From NCBI GenBank assembly GCA_024691565.1, contig JAILNN010000052.1, forward strand, positions 1-39,160: 39,160 nucleotides of DNA. Reading direction: 5' to 3'. The notes under the pieces were generated by a model. The model saw only the letters and a program-made list of their open reading frames with translations. It made no database searches and was not told the origin of the DNA. How positions within the stretch are numbered: the first letter of the stretch is position 1; each line of letters starts with the position of its first letter. The stretch is from Lachnospiraceae bacterium (GTDB taxonomy: Bacteria > Bacillota > Clostridia > Lachnospirales > Lachnospiraceae). Positions 1 to 7,563 of this stretch are shown piece by piece. Both the position numbers and the translations under genes were made by a program.

Positions 1-642
1 AGTGCAAGAGTTTCTTCACTTAACTACAAGAATAATAATAAGGGTAAGGTTACTATCCCTGACACAATTAGCGATAATGGTACAATTAGAAAGGTTACAG
101 CGATTGCACCTTATGCATTTATTAGAAACAAGAAGATTAAGCAGCTTATTCTTGGTGCAAATATTCAGAGTGTTGGAAATACATCATTTGCAGGTATGAC
201 AGGCTTTAAGAAGTTTGTTGTTAGCGCTGATAATCAGTATGTTAAGACCTTTAAGAAGGGCAATAATGCACATATGCTTCTTTCTAAGGATGGTAAGGTA
301 ATGCTTGGAATGGCAGGCTGCAAAAAGAGCGTTAAGATTCCAAATACCGTTGAGACAATCAACGAATATGCATGTGCCGTAAACCGTATGAATAAGCTTG
401 TTATTGGTGCAAATGTTAAGAAGATTTACCCATGTGCATTTGCTCATGATGCTAAGCTTAAGAGGGTTCAGTTTAAGGGTGCAGTTCCTGAGATGTCATT
501 TAACTGTATTCTCGATAAGATGAATTATAAGAAGGGACGTGTATTTGTTCCTAAGAAGTACTATAAGAACTACAAACAGGCATTTAAGTCAGCTGTTAAG
601 AGAAAGCAGTTCCTTAAATTAAAATTCCTTAAGAAGAAATAA
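1..642 (+). CDS. BspA-like leucine-rich-repeat surface protein, C-terminal part
   Basis: The frame is open from the first base, so the start lies outside the window; 213 residues are visible. The residues around positions 32-70 (IAPYAFIRNKKIKQLILG, then SVGNTSFAGM) follow the LRR_5/BspA repeat pattern in which a hydrophobic strand is followed by 'I..yAF....L..v'. A second repeat occurs near 'VETINEYACAVNRMNKLVIG'. The C-terminus is very lysine-rich and contains a VFVPKKYYKNYKQAF segment, which closes many BspA-like proteins of Lachnospiraceae. Family members are usually secreted or surface-bound and are proposed to mediate adhesion; the anchoring and signal parts are not visible here. A terminator follows the stop codon. 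Confident on family, not on function. Confidence 0.82.
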   Translation, partial: SARVSSLNYKNNNKGKVTIPDTISDNGTIRKVTAIAPYAFIRNKKIKQLILGANIQSVGNTSFAGMTGFKKFVVSADNQYVKTFKKGNNAHMLLSKDGKVMLGMAGCKKSVKIPNTVETINEYACAVNRMNKLVIGANVKKIYPCAFAHDAKLKRVQFKGAVPEMSFNCILDKMNYKKGRVFVPKKYYKNYKQAFKSAVKRKQFLKLKFLKKK

Positions 643-700
643 GGATAAGATATTTGGGTTAAAAACCTATGGAATGAAAACTAAATGATTTAGATTACAT

Positions 701-744
701 AAAGTGGTCGCACTTATCGAATGATAGGAGTGGCCACTTTTTTT
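701..744 (+). terminator. Rho-independent terminator after the LRR gene
   Basis: An 18-position stem runs from AAAGTGGTCGCACTTATC to GATAGGAGTGGCCACTTT around a GAAT loop, with G-U pairs and one A-A mismatch, and ends in a run of seven T. It lies 58 bases after the LRR stop codon. Confidence 0.85.
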
Positions 745-836
745 GCTCGGTCGGAGAAATCCCCTACCACTAAGCTTTGGCATAGGTGGTGGTTATGACA
801 AATTATACTCTGTCGAGGTACAAGCTCCGACTGAGT
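745..836. other. Candidate three-way-junction structured element
   Basis: An 11-bp outer stem joins CTCGGTCGGAG (746-756) to CTCCGACTGAG (825-835) with one G-U pair. Inside it, CTACCAC (764-770) pairs with GTGGTGG (786-792), and GACA (797-800) pairs with TGTC (811-814). The stretch is GC-richer than its surroundings. It begins directly at the T-run of the preceding terminator and ends before the operators of the flavodoxin gene, so it is probably upstream of that promoter rather than in its leader. It does not match the riboswitch cores I can recall. It could be a small RNA, a dispersed intergenic repeat, or a relic of a palindrome-ended mobile element. Confidence 0.5.
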
Positions 837-862
837 TTATACTAAATTTTACTAGACAAAGC

Positions 863-906
863 TGTTAGTATATGCTAACATATATCGGTGTTAGTTATCG
901 CTAACA
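863..906. promoter_or_regulatory. Twin palindromic operator sites before flavodoxin
   Basis: Two 18-bp palindromes of the form TGTTAG-N6-CTAACA occur: TGTTAGTATATGCTAACA at 863-880 and TGTTAGTTATCGCTAACA at 889-906, 26 bp centre to centre. The second covers the expected -35 position for a TATACT -10 at 917-922, which suggests repression. Flavodoxins are commonly made under iron limitation, so an iron-responsive or redox-responsive (DtxR-like or MarR-like) regulator is plausible. The regulator cannot be named from the sequence. Confidence 0.65.
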
Positions 907-952
907 TAGACAATACTATACTAAAATAATTTAACGAAAGGATGTTTTAATC

Positions 953-1378
953 ATGATTAAAGTTGTTTATTGGACAGGAAGTGGAAACACACAGGCAATG
1001 GCTGAGGCTGTTTTAAAGGGAATTCAGGATGCTGGTAAGGAAGCAGAGCTTGTATTTATTGATGATACAACACCTGCTGATGTTGCAGGGGATGCTGTAA
1101 TTGCTTTTGGTTGCCCTGCTATGGGAGCTGAAGTTCTTGAGGAAGGATCTGTTGAACCATTTATGGCTGACTATGAGACTACATGTAATGGAAAGAAGAT
1201 TGCACTCTTTGGTTCATATGGTTGGGGAGATGGCCAGTGGATGAGAGATTGGGAAGAGCGTCTTAAGTCTAATGGAGCTACAATTATTAATGGTGAAGGT
1301 CTTATCATCAATGATGCACCTGATGCAGATGGTGTTGCTCAGTGTGAGGCACTTGGAAAGGCTATCGCAGAGGCTTAA
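953..1378 (+). CDS. Flavodoxin (short chain)
   Basis: This is a 141-residue cytosolic FMN electron carrier. The FMN-phosphate loop TGSGNT is at residues 8-13 directly after the first strand (IKVVYW). A 50s loop (GCPAMGAE) is near residues 53-60, and a 90s loop (GSYGWGDGQW) at 87-96 supplies the aromatic residue stacking on the flavin. Length matches clostridial flavodoxins (about 138 residues). The ribosome site GAAAGGATG lies about 10 bases before ATG. It is the first gene of an apparent operon with the DUF3793 gene 36 bases downstream and is preceded by the twin operators. Flavodoxins replace ferredoxin when iron is scarce; that role here is inferred from the family and the operators. Confidence 0.95.
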   Translation: MIKVVYWTGSGNTQAMAEAVLKGIQDAGKEAELVFIDDTTPADVAGDAVIAFGCPAMGAEVLEEGSVEPFMADYETTCNGKKIALFGSYGWGDGQWMRDWEERLKSNGATIINGEGLIINDAPDADGVAQCEALGKAIAEA

Positions 1379-1414
1379 TTAGAAAATAAAATCTTGAATT
1401 ATGAAGGGCTTGTC

Positions 1415-1993
1415 ATGGGCAGAGATATATATTTAAAATTGAATTGTAATGATGTTAGACATATGTTTGTTTTTCAATGCGCTCCAGTAATGTCTGGAAA
1501 TAAGATTTCGAATTTATTGATTGTAAATAGAAAAAATTATGAATGCGTGAAAAAAATCATTAAAAATACAAAGTTGAATATGTTTGTTTTTTCGGAAAAG
1601 AACGGAAGAATTTCACTGCTCGTATATAATCGGGAGATGCTTGCTAAACACCTGATTAAACGTGAAAATGCATATTTTCTTGAGAAAATGGGATATATAG
1701 GACAAGACCTTCTTTATGTTCTTTATGAGCTTTCAGCAAGGTATTCGGATTATCTTCACAACAATGGGGAATTTCCGCATGAGATGGGGATAGTTCTTGG
1801 ATATCCAGTTGGTGATGTTTATGGATTTATGAATCATAAGGGGGAAGATTATTTGTTTTCTGGGTATTGGAAGGTTTATACAAATCCAAGTCATGCCAAA
1901 AATATGTTTGGTGTTTATGATAGAGTAACCCAGGAAATGCTTCAAAAGTTGATTGGTGGAGTGCCTGTTGAAAAGCTTGTAAACATAGCATAA
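1415..1993 (+). CDS. DUF3793 family protein
   Basis: A 192-residue protein of the clostridial DUF3793 family. Recognisable signatures are FQCAPVMSGNKISNLL near the N-terminus, LLVYNREMLAKHL in the middle, and the block GEFPHEMGIVLGYP followed by GFMNHKG and SGYWKVYTNP in the C-terminal half. I chose ATG 1415 because AAGGG sits 6 bases ahead of it; an in-frame TTG at 1394 has no ribosome site. The biochemical function of the family is not established. These genes are often found beside flavodoxin or ferrous-iron transport genes, as here, which points to iron or redox homeostasis (inference). The conserved Cys and His residues of the family blocks are present. Confidence 0.88.
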   Translation: MGRDIYLKLNCNDVRHMFVFQCAPVMSGNKISNLLIVNRKNYECVKKIIKNTKLNMFVFSEKNGRISLLVYNREMLAKHLIKRENAYFLEKMGYIGQDLLYVLYELSARYSDYLHNNGEFPHEMGIVLGYPVGDVYGFMNHKGEDYLFSGYWKVYTNPSHAKNMFGVYDRVTQEMLQKLIGGVPVEKLVNIA

Positions 1994-2077
1994 ATCTATG
2001 AAAAAGCAGCAATTCATCCTATATGGATGCTTTAAAGGTATGTAGAGACATTTGAAACAATAGAGGTATGTAGAATT

Positions 2078-2140
2078 AAAAAAAGTCTTGGTTAAATCAG
2101 CGTAATTAAGCGCTTTTAAAGATTTAATCAAGACTTTTTT
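2078..2140. terminator. Bidirectional terminator between DUF3793 and rubrerythrin genes
   Basis: AAAAAAGTCTTGGTTAAATC pairs with GATTTAATCAAGACTTTTTT over 20 positions with one G-U pair; A- and T-runs at the two ends allow termination in both directions. The genes on either side converge on it. A small AGCG/CGCT hairpin sits in the loop. Confidence 0.88.
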
Positions 2141-2169
2141 ATTTTAATGGTTTGTTTTTTTGCTACGTA

Positions 2170-2823
2170 TTAATAATTTTCTTTTCTTACTTCGAAGAAA
2201 CTCTGTGGGTGGTTACAAACAGGGCAAACATCAGGAGCCTCTGTTCCAACAACAACATGACCGCAGTTTCTGCATTCCCACATTGTTACACCAGATTTCT
2301 TAAATACTTCCATTGCCTCAACATTGTGTAAGAGTGCACGATAACGCTCTTCATGCATTTTTTCGATTGCACCAACACCTCTGAACTTCTCTGCTAAATC
2401 GTGGAAACCTTCTTCGTCAGCTTCTTTAGCCATTCTGTCATACATATCAGTCCACTCAGCGTTCTCACCTTCTGCAGCGTGTAAAAGGTTTTCTTCTGTT
2501 GTTCCAACTCCGTTAAGTGCCTTAAACCAAAGTTTTGCATGCTCTTTTTCATTATCAGCTGTTTGCAAGAATAATGCAGCAATCTGCTCGTAACCAGCCT
2601 TCTTAGCTACTGATGCAAAATAAGTATACTTATTTCTTGCCATAGATTCGCCTGCGAATGCTTCTAAAAGATTCTGCTCAGTTTTTGTTCCTGCGTATGG
2701 ATTGGATTTTGCACCCTCTTCTTCAACCTTCTTGAAAACGTCCTTCTGCTTACATTTTGGGCAAACCTCAGGTGGTTCGTCACCTTCATGAACATAACCA
2801 CAAACCGTACATACATACTTCAT
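2170..2823 (-). CDS. Rubrerythrin with two rubredoxin domains
   Basis: This 217-residue protein is a peroxide-reducing non-haem di-iron protein, protecting anaerobes from oxygen and peroxide. It has a rubredoxin-type iron site at the N-terminus (C5, C8, C21, C24), a ferritin-like four-helix domain at about 48-172, and a second rubredoxin site at the C-terminus (C184, C187, C200, C203). Di-iron ligand motifs are visible: E54 and E59 in LLEAFAGES, ExxH in [10 protein letters not shown] (E92-H95), E120 and E123 in the ENAEW region, and ExxH in GAIEKMHEE (E154-H157). Classical rubrerythrins carry only the C-terminal site and reverse forms only the N-terminal one; this has both. AAGGAGGT precedes the ATG. 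It is a single gene ending at the bidirectional terminator. Confidence 0.95.
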   Translation of the reverse strand: MKYVCTVCGYVHEGDEPPEVCPKCKQKDVFKKVEEEGAKSNPYAGTKTEQNLLEAFAGESMARNKYTYFASVAKKAGYEQIAALFLQTADNEKEHAKLWFKALNGVGTTEENLLHAAEGENAEWTDMYDRMAKEADEEGFHDLAEKFRGVGAIEKMHEERYRALLHNVEAMEVFKKSGVTMWECRNCGHVVVGTEAPDVCPVCNHPQSFFEVRKENY

Positions 2824-3105
2824 ACGTAATACCTCCTTATTTTGTTTTTATGATAACTGCATAAAAACCAGCCATAGTTAACATGCAGATATTCTTTAGA
2901 ATCCGTTTATAGGATAGTTTAAATTTTAACAAAAAAGGGGAGATTTTGCAACAGTTATATTGGTGTAAATTTTGTGATTTTTTGGTGATAATTATGGATT
3001 TTATATAAAGTTTTTAGATTGTTTATAAACCTTTTTGTTGTTTTAAAGAGAGGTGTAGTTTATACTCTTTTATAAGTAAGATGAACTGAGGGAGAGGTGT
3101 TTTTT

Positions 3106-3669
3106 GTGGATGATAAGTTAGGTGCGAAGAAAGAATTTAGGCGGAATGCAAGTAAAGTCAGGAATGCAATACCGAAGGAGCTGAGAGACATAAAGGACGA
3201 TCTTGTTTTTCGAAAAATCATAATGAATAGATATTTTAAGAGTGCAGAAAAAGTCTTTGTCTATGTGTCATACAAATCTGAGGTTGATACGATTCGCCTT
3301 ATTAAGAGTATGCTAGAAAAGGGAGAGAAGAGCGTTTGTGTTCCTGTGGTTCATGGTTCTGAGATGATTTTTATTCAGATTCATGATTTTAATGAGATGA
3401 AAGAAAGTGATATGGGGATTCTTGAGCCGGTCTATGATAAGGAAAAGGAAGTTATTATTGATGAGAATTCTGTTATGTTACTTCCGGGGCTTGCATTTAC
3501 AGAGGGGGGCTTACGTATGGGTTACGGCGGCGGCTTCTATGATAAATATATGCATAAATATAGTGATGTAAAATTTATGAAATTTGGACTATGTTATTAC
3601 GAGCAGATTTATGATATAATTCCGGTTGATGAAAATGACGTGCGACTCGATGCGTTGATTTCAGATTAA
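3106..3669 (+). CDS. 5-formyltetrahydrofolate cyclo-ligase
   Basis: A 187-residue cytosolic enzyme (EC 6.3.3.2) that uses ATP to convert 5-formyl-THF to 5,10-methenyl-THF, returning the storage form to the active folate pool. The family signature is LLPGLAFTEGG followed by RMGYGGGFYDKY, with the glycine-rich ATP-binding loop. The N-terminal KKEFRRNASKVRNAIP matches the usual 'K..lR......' opening. I prefer GTG 3106, which has GGGAGAGG eight bases upstream, over GTG 3097, which overlaps that ribosome site. The metF gene follows after 26 bases, so the two probably form a folate one-carbon operon. Confidence 0.92.
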   Translation: MDDKLGAKKEFRRNASKVRNAIPKELRDIKDDLVFRKIIMNRYFKSAEKVFVYVSYKSEVDTIRLIKSMLEKGEKSVCVPVVHGSEMIFIQIHDFNEMKESDMGILEPVYDKEKEVIIDENSVMLLPGLAFTEGGLRMGYGGGFYDKYMHKYSDVKFMKFGLCYYEQIYDIIPVDENDVRLDALISD

Positions 3670-3695
3670 CTAGGAAGTAGGAAAGGGATTGAATA

Positions 3696-4559
3696 ATGAA
3701 AATTTCAGAGATTTTAAAAGAGAATAAGGTTACGCTTTCGATGGAGGTTTTTCCGCCAAAGACTGAACCTCGATTTGATGCGGTAAGTTCTGCAGTCAAA
3801 GAGATTTCTAAGCTTAAGCCAGCATTTATTAGCTGTACATATGGCGCTGGAGGTGGAACAAGTAAGTATACAGTTCAGATTTCTAAGGATATTATGGATT
3901 ATGGCGTTACTTCAATGGCTCATCTTACCTGTGTTTCATCTAGTCATGAAACAGTTAGACAGCAGATTTTAAATATTAAGGAAGCTGGCATTGAAAATAT
4001 CTTAGCTCTTAGAGGAGATATTCCTGATGGAATGGCATTCCCTGGCACAAATCAATTTGAACATGCTATTGATTTGATTCATGTTATTAAAGAAGAGTAT
4101 CCTGAGGCTTGTATTGGTGGGGCTTGCTACCCTGAGAAGCATCCGGATGCGCCTGATAAGGATACAGATATCAAGCATATTAAGGAAAAGGTTGATGCGG
4201 GTTGTGAGTTCTTGACGACTCAGATGTTTTTTGATAATTCTATTTATTTTAATTATTTATATAGACTTAGAGAAGCAGGCGTTAATGTGCCAGTTATCGC
4301 TGGAATCATGCCTGTCACAACAAAGACTCAGATGGAGAGAAGTATTGAACTTTCTGGCTGTATTATTCCACCAAGATTTAAGGCTATGGTTGATGCCTTT
4401 GGGGACAGCCCTGAGAAGATGAAGCAGGTGGGTGTGATTTACGCTACTGAGCAGATTGTTGAGCTTATTTCAAATGGCTGTACTCATATTCATGTTTATA
4501 CTATGAATAAGCCTGAAATCGCGGCTTCAATTATGGAGCAAATTTCTACACTTATATAA
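3696..4559 (+). CDS. metF: 5,10-methylenetetrahydrofolate reductase
   Basis: A 287-residue flavoenzyme that reduces methylene-THF to methyl-THF for methionine synthesis or, in acetogens, for the methyl branch of the Wood-Ljungdahl pathway. Family hallmarks are SMEVFPPK (catalytic E17), the TYGAGGG loop near residue 48, AHLTC at 75-79, and ILALRGD ending at D108, which contacts the flavin. GACYPEKHP and FLTTQMFFD are also standard. Length is typical of the bacterial catalytic-domain-only form. GAAAGGG precedes the ATG. No other acetogenesis genes are in view, so a methionine role is the simpler reading. Confidence 0.96.
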   Translation: MKISEILKENKVTLSMEVFPPKTEPRFDAVSSAVKEISKLKPAFISCTYGAGGGTSKYTVQISKDIMDYGVTSMAHLTCVSSSHETVRQQILNIKEAGIENILALRGDIPDGMAFPGTNQFEHAIDLIHVIKEEYPEACIGGACYPEKHPDAPDKDTDIKHIKEKVDAGCEFLTTQMFFDNSIYFNYLYRLREAGVNVPVIAGIMPVTTKTQMERSIELSGCIIPPRFKAMVDAFGDSPEKMKQVGVIYATEQIVELISNGCTHIHVYTMNKPEIAASIMEQISTLI

Positions 4560-4569
4560 TTCATTTTTC

Positions 4570-4598
4570 TTGAAATATAATATGAATTATGTTAAATT
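4570..4598 (+). promoter_or_regulatory. Candidate promoter for phosphoglucomutase gene
   Basis: TTGAAA (4570-4575) lies 17 bases before TAAATT (4593-4598), giving a predicted leader of about 55 bases. The -10 is imperfect. Confidence 0.4.
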
Positions 4599-4660
4599 TA
4601 GAGTAATTTTATGTGGTGAAACACGTAAGGTCAAAATATAAAAAAACCGGAGGATTAGAT

Positions 4661-6394
4661 ATGAATTATTTAGAGGTTTATAACGAATGGATTGAAAATC
4701 CGTACTTTGATGATGAAACAAAGCAGGAACTTAAGGGTATTAAGGACGACGATAATGAAATTAAAGAGCGTTTCTATAAATCTCTTGAATTCGGTACTGC
4801 AGGACTTCGTGGAGTTATCGGTGCTGGAACAAACAGAATGAATATTTACACTGTTAGAAAGGCTACTCAAGGTCTTGCTAACTACATTATTAAAGCCGGA
4901 AAATCCGATAAGGGAGTTGCGATTGCTTATGACTCTCGTCATATGTCTCCGGAATTTGCGGATGAGGCTGCGCTTTGCTTGAATGCTAATGGAATTAAGG
5001 CTTATGTTTTCGAGTCTTTAAGACCTACACCAGAGCTTTCTTTTGCAGTGCGTGAGCTTGATTGTGTTGCTGGTATTAATGTTACAGCAAGTCATAATCC
5101 GCCTAAATATAATGGATATAAGGTTTATTGGGAAGATGGAGCTCAGATTACTCCTCCAAATGACGTTGGAATAATGGCAGAGGTTAGCGCAGTTTCTGAT
5201 TGGAATACTGTTAAGACAATGGATAAGGCAGAGGCTTGTGAGAAGGGGCTTTATAATCAGATTGGTAAGGAAATCGATGATAAGTATATTGAGGCCCTTA
5301 AGAGTCAGGTTATTCATTGGGATGCTATCAAGGAGATGGGTGATAAGATTACTGTTGTTTACACACCTCTCCATGGAACAGGTAATATCCCTGCAAGAAG
5401 AGTTTTAGAGGAAATTGGATTTAAGAATGTTTATGTTGTTCCTGAGCAGGAACTTCCAGATGGTGATTTCCCTACTGTTAGTTATCCTAACCCAGAGGCT
5501 GCTGAGGCGTTTGAGCTTGCTCTTAAACTTGCTAAGGAAAAGGATGCAGATATTGTTCTTGCAACTGATCCTGATGCAGATAGACTTGGTGTTTATGTTA
5601 AGGATGAGAAGTCGGGAGAGTACTTAACTCTTACTGGTAATATGTCTGGTTCACTTCTTGCTGAATATGAGCTTTCACAGAGAAAGGAACGTGATGGTTC
5701 ACTTCCATCAGATGGAAAACTTATTAAGACTATTGTTACATCAAATCTTGCAGATGCAGTAGCTGCTAATTATAACATCGATGTTATCGAGTGTCTTACA
5801 GGATTTAAATATATTGGACAGCAGATTTTAGGTTTTGAGCAGACAGGTGTTGGTGAATATCTCTTTGGTTTCGAAGAGAGCTATGGATGTCTTATTGGAA
5901 CTCATGCTAGAGACAAGGATGCTATTGTTGCTACAATGGCACTTTGCGAGGCTGCTGCGTACTATAAAACTCAGGGAAAGACTCTCTGGGATGTTATGCT
6001 TGATATGTATGATCGCTATGGTTATTACAAAGACGGAATTCAGTCTGTAACCATGGAAGGAATGGAAGGACTTGAGAAAATCCAGAATATTATGGATGAG
6101 CTTAGAAATAATCCACCTAAGGAATTTTGTGGATATAAGGTTCTTGCATTTAGAGATTATAAGAAGGATACAATTACAGACCTTACTACAAACGAGGTTA
6201 AGCCTACAGGACTTCCTGAGTCAAATGTTCTTTACTTTGATATGTCAGATAATGCATGGATGTGCGTTCGTCCTTCAGGTACAGAGCCTAAGATTAAATT
6301 CTACTATGGTGTAGTTGGTGAATCTCTTGATGATGCTGAGGCTAAATCTAAGGCTATGGGAGAAGCTGTTAGTAAGTTTGTTGATGCATTATAA
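4661..6394 (+). CDS. pgcA: Phospho-sugar mutase (alpha-phosphoglucomutase type)
   Basis: A 577-residue enzyme interconverting glucose 1-phosphate and glucose 6-phosphate, feeding glycogen and cell-envelope sugar nucleotides. All four family blocks are present: the phosphoserine loop NVTASHNPPKYNGYK with S144, the metal site TDPDADR (D303, D305, D307), the sugar-specificity loop FGFEESYGC, and the C-terminal phosphate-binding loop RPSGTEPKIKFYY. Length matches the Bacillus PgcA group (about 580). ATG 4661 is chosen because CCGGAGGA lies just upstream; an earlier in-frame GTG at 4613 lacks one. It stands alone behind its own candidate promoter. Phosphomannomutase activity is possible as a side reaction. 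Confidence 0.93.
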   Translation: MNYLEVYNEWIENPYFDDETKQELKGIKDDDNEIKERFYKSLEFGTAGLRGVIGAGTNRMNIYTVRKATQGLANYIIKAGKSDKGVAIAYDSRHMSPEFADEAALCLNANGIKAYVFESLRPTPELSFAVRELDCVAGINVTASHNPPKYNGYKVYWEDGAQITPPNDVGIMAEVSAVSDWNTVKTMDKAEACEKGLYNQIGKEIDDKYIEALKSQVIHWDAIKEMGDKITVVYTPLHGTGNIPARRVLEEIGFKNVYVVPEQELPDGDFPTVSYPNPEAAEAFELALKLAKEKDADIVLATDPDADRLGVYVKDEKSGEYLTLTGNMSGSLLAEYELSQRKERDGSLPSDGKLIKTIVTSNLADAVAANYNIDVIECLTGFKYIGQQILGFEQTGVGEYLFGFEESYGCLIGTHARDKDAIVATMALCEAAAYYKTQGKTLWDVMLDMYDRYGYYKDGIQSVTMEGMEGLEKIQNIMDELRNNPPKEFCGYKVLAFRDYKKDTITDLTTNEVKPTGLPESNVLYFDMSDNAWMCVRPSGTEPKIKFYYGVVGESLDDAEAKSKAMGEAVSKFVDAL

Positions 6395-6488
6395 TTTATA
6401 ATTTTATTGCTCAAAAATTCATGTTTTAATGTTTGAAAATGAAAAGGGAGCGGAAAAGAATCGGGGTAGTAAACGAGCAAGTTATCAC

Positions 6489-6517
6489 TTGTAGAATAGG
6501 GAATGTTGTGGTATAAT
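6489..6517 (+). promoter_or_regulatory. Promoter for AIM24-family gene
   Basis: TTGTAG (6489-6494), a 17-base spacer and TATAAT (6512-6517) with the extended -10 dinucleotide TG at 6509-6510. The predicted leader is about 40 bases. Confidence 0.7.
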
Positions 6518-6565
6518 TGCTTTAGTTTATTTCATAAAACTAAATTAAATAAGGAGGAAACTACA

Positions 6566-7264
6566 ATGAATTTTGAAGTTAAGAACAAACCATTGCCAGT
6601 GCTTGTTTGTCAGCTTAATGATGGTGAATCACTTGAGTGTCAGAAGGGCGCAATGTCTTGGATGACATCAAACATCACAATGCAGACCGGTTTAGGTGGC
6701 GGTGGAAAAGGTGTTTTAGGAGCACTCGGAAAGATGGCTAAAAGCGCGGTAACAGGAGAATCTATTTTCAGAAACACTTACACATGTCAGGGTGGAGCAG
6801 GAGAGATTGCATTTGCATCAACCTTCCCTGGTGACATCATTAGCTTTGATGTTACAAACACACCTATCGTAGCTCAGAAGCAGTCATACCTTGTTAATGA
6901 AAAGGGAGTTAACATGGAAATCTTCTTCCAGAAGAAGATTGGAGCTGGTTTCTTCGGTGGTGAAGGTTTCATCATGCAGAAGTTCTCTGGTGCTGGACAG
7001 GTATTCCTTGAGATTAATGGATGTGTTTGTGAGTATGAACTTGCAGCTGGTCAGTCAATGATTCTTGATACAGGTTATCTTGCTGCTATGGAAGCAACAT
7101 GTTCTGTTGATGTTGAGATGGTTAAAGGTCTTGGAAACATCGTTGCTGGTGGTGAGGGACTTTTCAACACAAGAGTAACAGGTCCTGGTAAGATTTGGTT
7201 ACAGACAATGCCTGCAAATGCTCTTGCTGGTGCAATTTCTCCATACATCGTTTCTTCATCATGA
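6566..7264 (+). CDS. AIM24 / TIGR00266 family protein
   Basis: A 232-residue protein of the AIM24 beta-barrel-like family. Typical features are the N-terminal 'L.DGESLECQKGAMSWM' block, a glycine-rich segment TGLGGGGKGVLGAL near residue 40, the block GEIAFASTFPGDI, and KIGAGFFGGEGF with LDTGYLAA in the C-terminal half. No signal peptide or membrane segment is seen. The bacterial role is not defined; the mitochondrial relative affects inner-membrane organisation. AAGGAGG precedes ATG 6566; the frame is open further upstream without a ribosome site. Monocistronic between its own promoter and terminator. Confidence 0.9.
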   Translation: MNFEVKNKPLPVLVCQLNDGESLECQKGAMSWMTSNITMQTGLGGGGKGVLGALGKMAKSAVTGESIFRNTYTCQGGAGEIAFASTFPGDIISFDVTNTPIVAQKQSYLVNEKGVNMEIFFQKKIGAGFFGGEGFIMQKFSGAGQVFLEINGCVCEYELAAGQSMILDTGYLAAMEATCSVDVEMVKGLGNIVAGGEGLFNTRVTGPGKIWLQTMPANALAGAISPYIVSSS

Positions 7265-7318
7265 TGATATAGGTTTGCTAATCATAAAACTAAATAAGAG
7301 CTTAATAAAAAATATATT

Positions 7319-7360
7319 CTACGGTATGTGGTTTTAATAACTACATACCGTAGTTTTTTT
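7319..7360 (+). terminator. Rho-independent terminator after AIM24-family gene
   Basis: CTACGGTATGTGG pairs with CTACATACCGTAG (one G-U) around a TTTTAATAA loop and is followed by a run of seven T. Confidence 0.92.
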
Positions 7361-7399
7361 GTATTCAATTAATAGAAGAAGATAACGTATTTACAGGGT

Positions 7400-7428
7400 T
7401 TGACAGACTATTTCGCATTAACTATACT
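7400..7428 (+). promoter_or_regulatory. Consensus promoter for degV-family gene
   Basis: TTGACA (7400-7405), spacer of 17, TATACT (7423-7428). This is the closest match to the sigma-A consensus in the window. It implies a leader of about 130 bases before ATG 7564. The leader shows only a weak GCTGGA/TCCGGC hairpin near 7515-7536. Confidence 0.8.
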
Positions 7429-7563
7429 GATAAATACATATGGGCTTTTGTTAAAAACTCGTTTGTTAAGTATGAAATTATTTGTAAAAATTTTATTGAT
7501 AGAAATGGTTTTAAGCTGGAAAATTGGTGGTCCGGCGTCCCTTAAAGAAGGAGCATTTACAAT

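Noticed and set aside
745-836. TPP or other known riboswitch before the flavodoxin gene
   Set aside because: CTGAG near 831 recalls the TPP core, but the remaining conserved thi-box segments are absent, and the element lies upstream of the predicted promoter.
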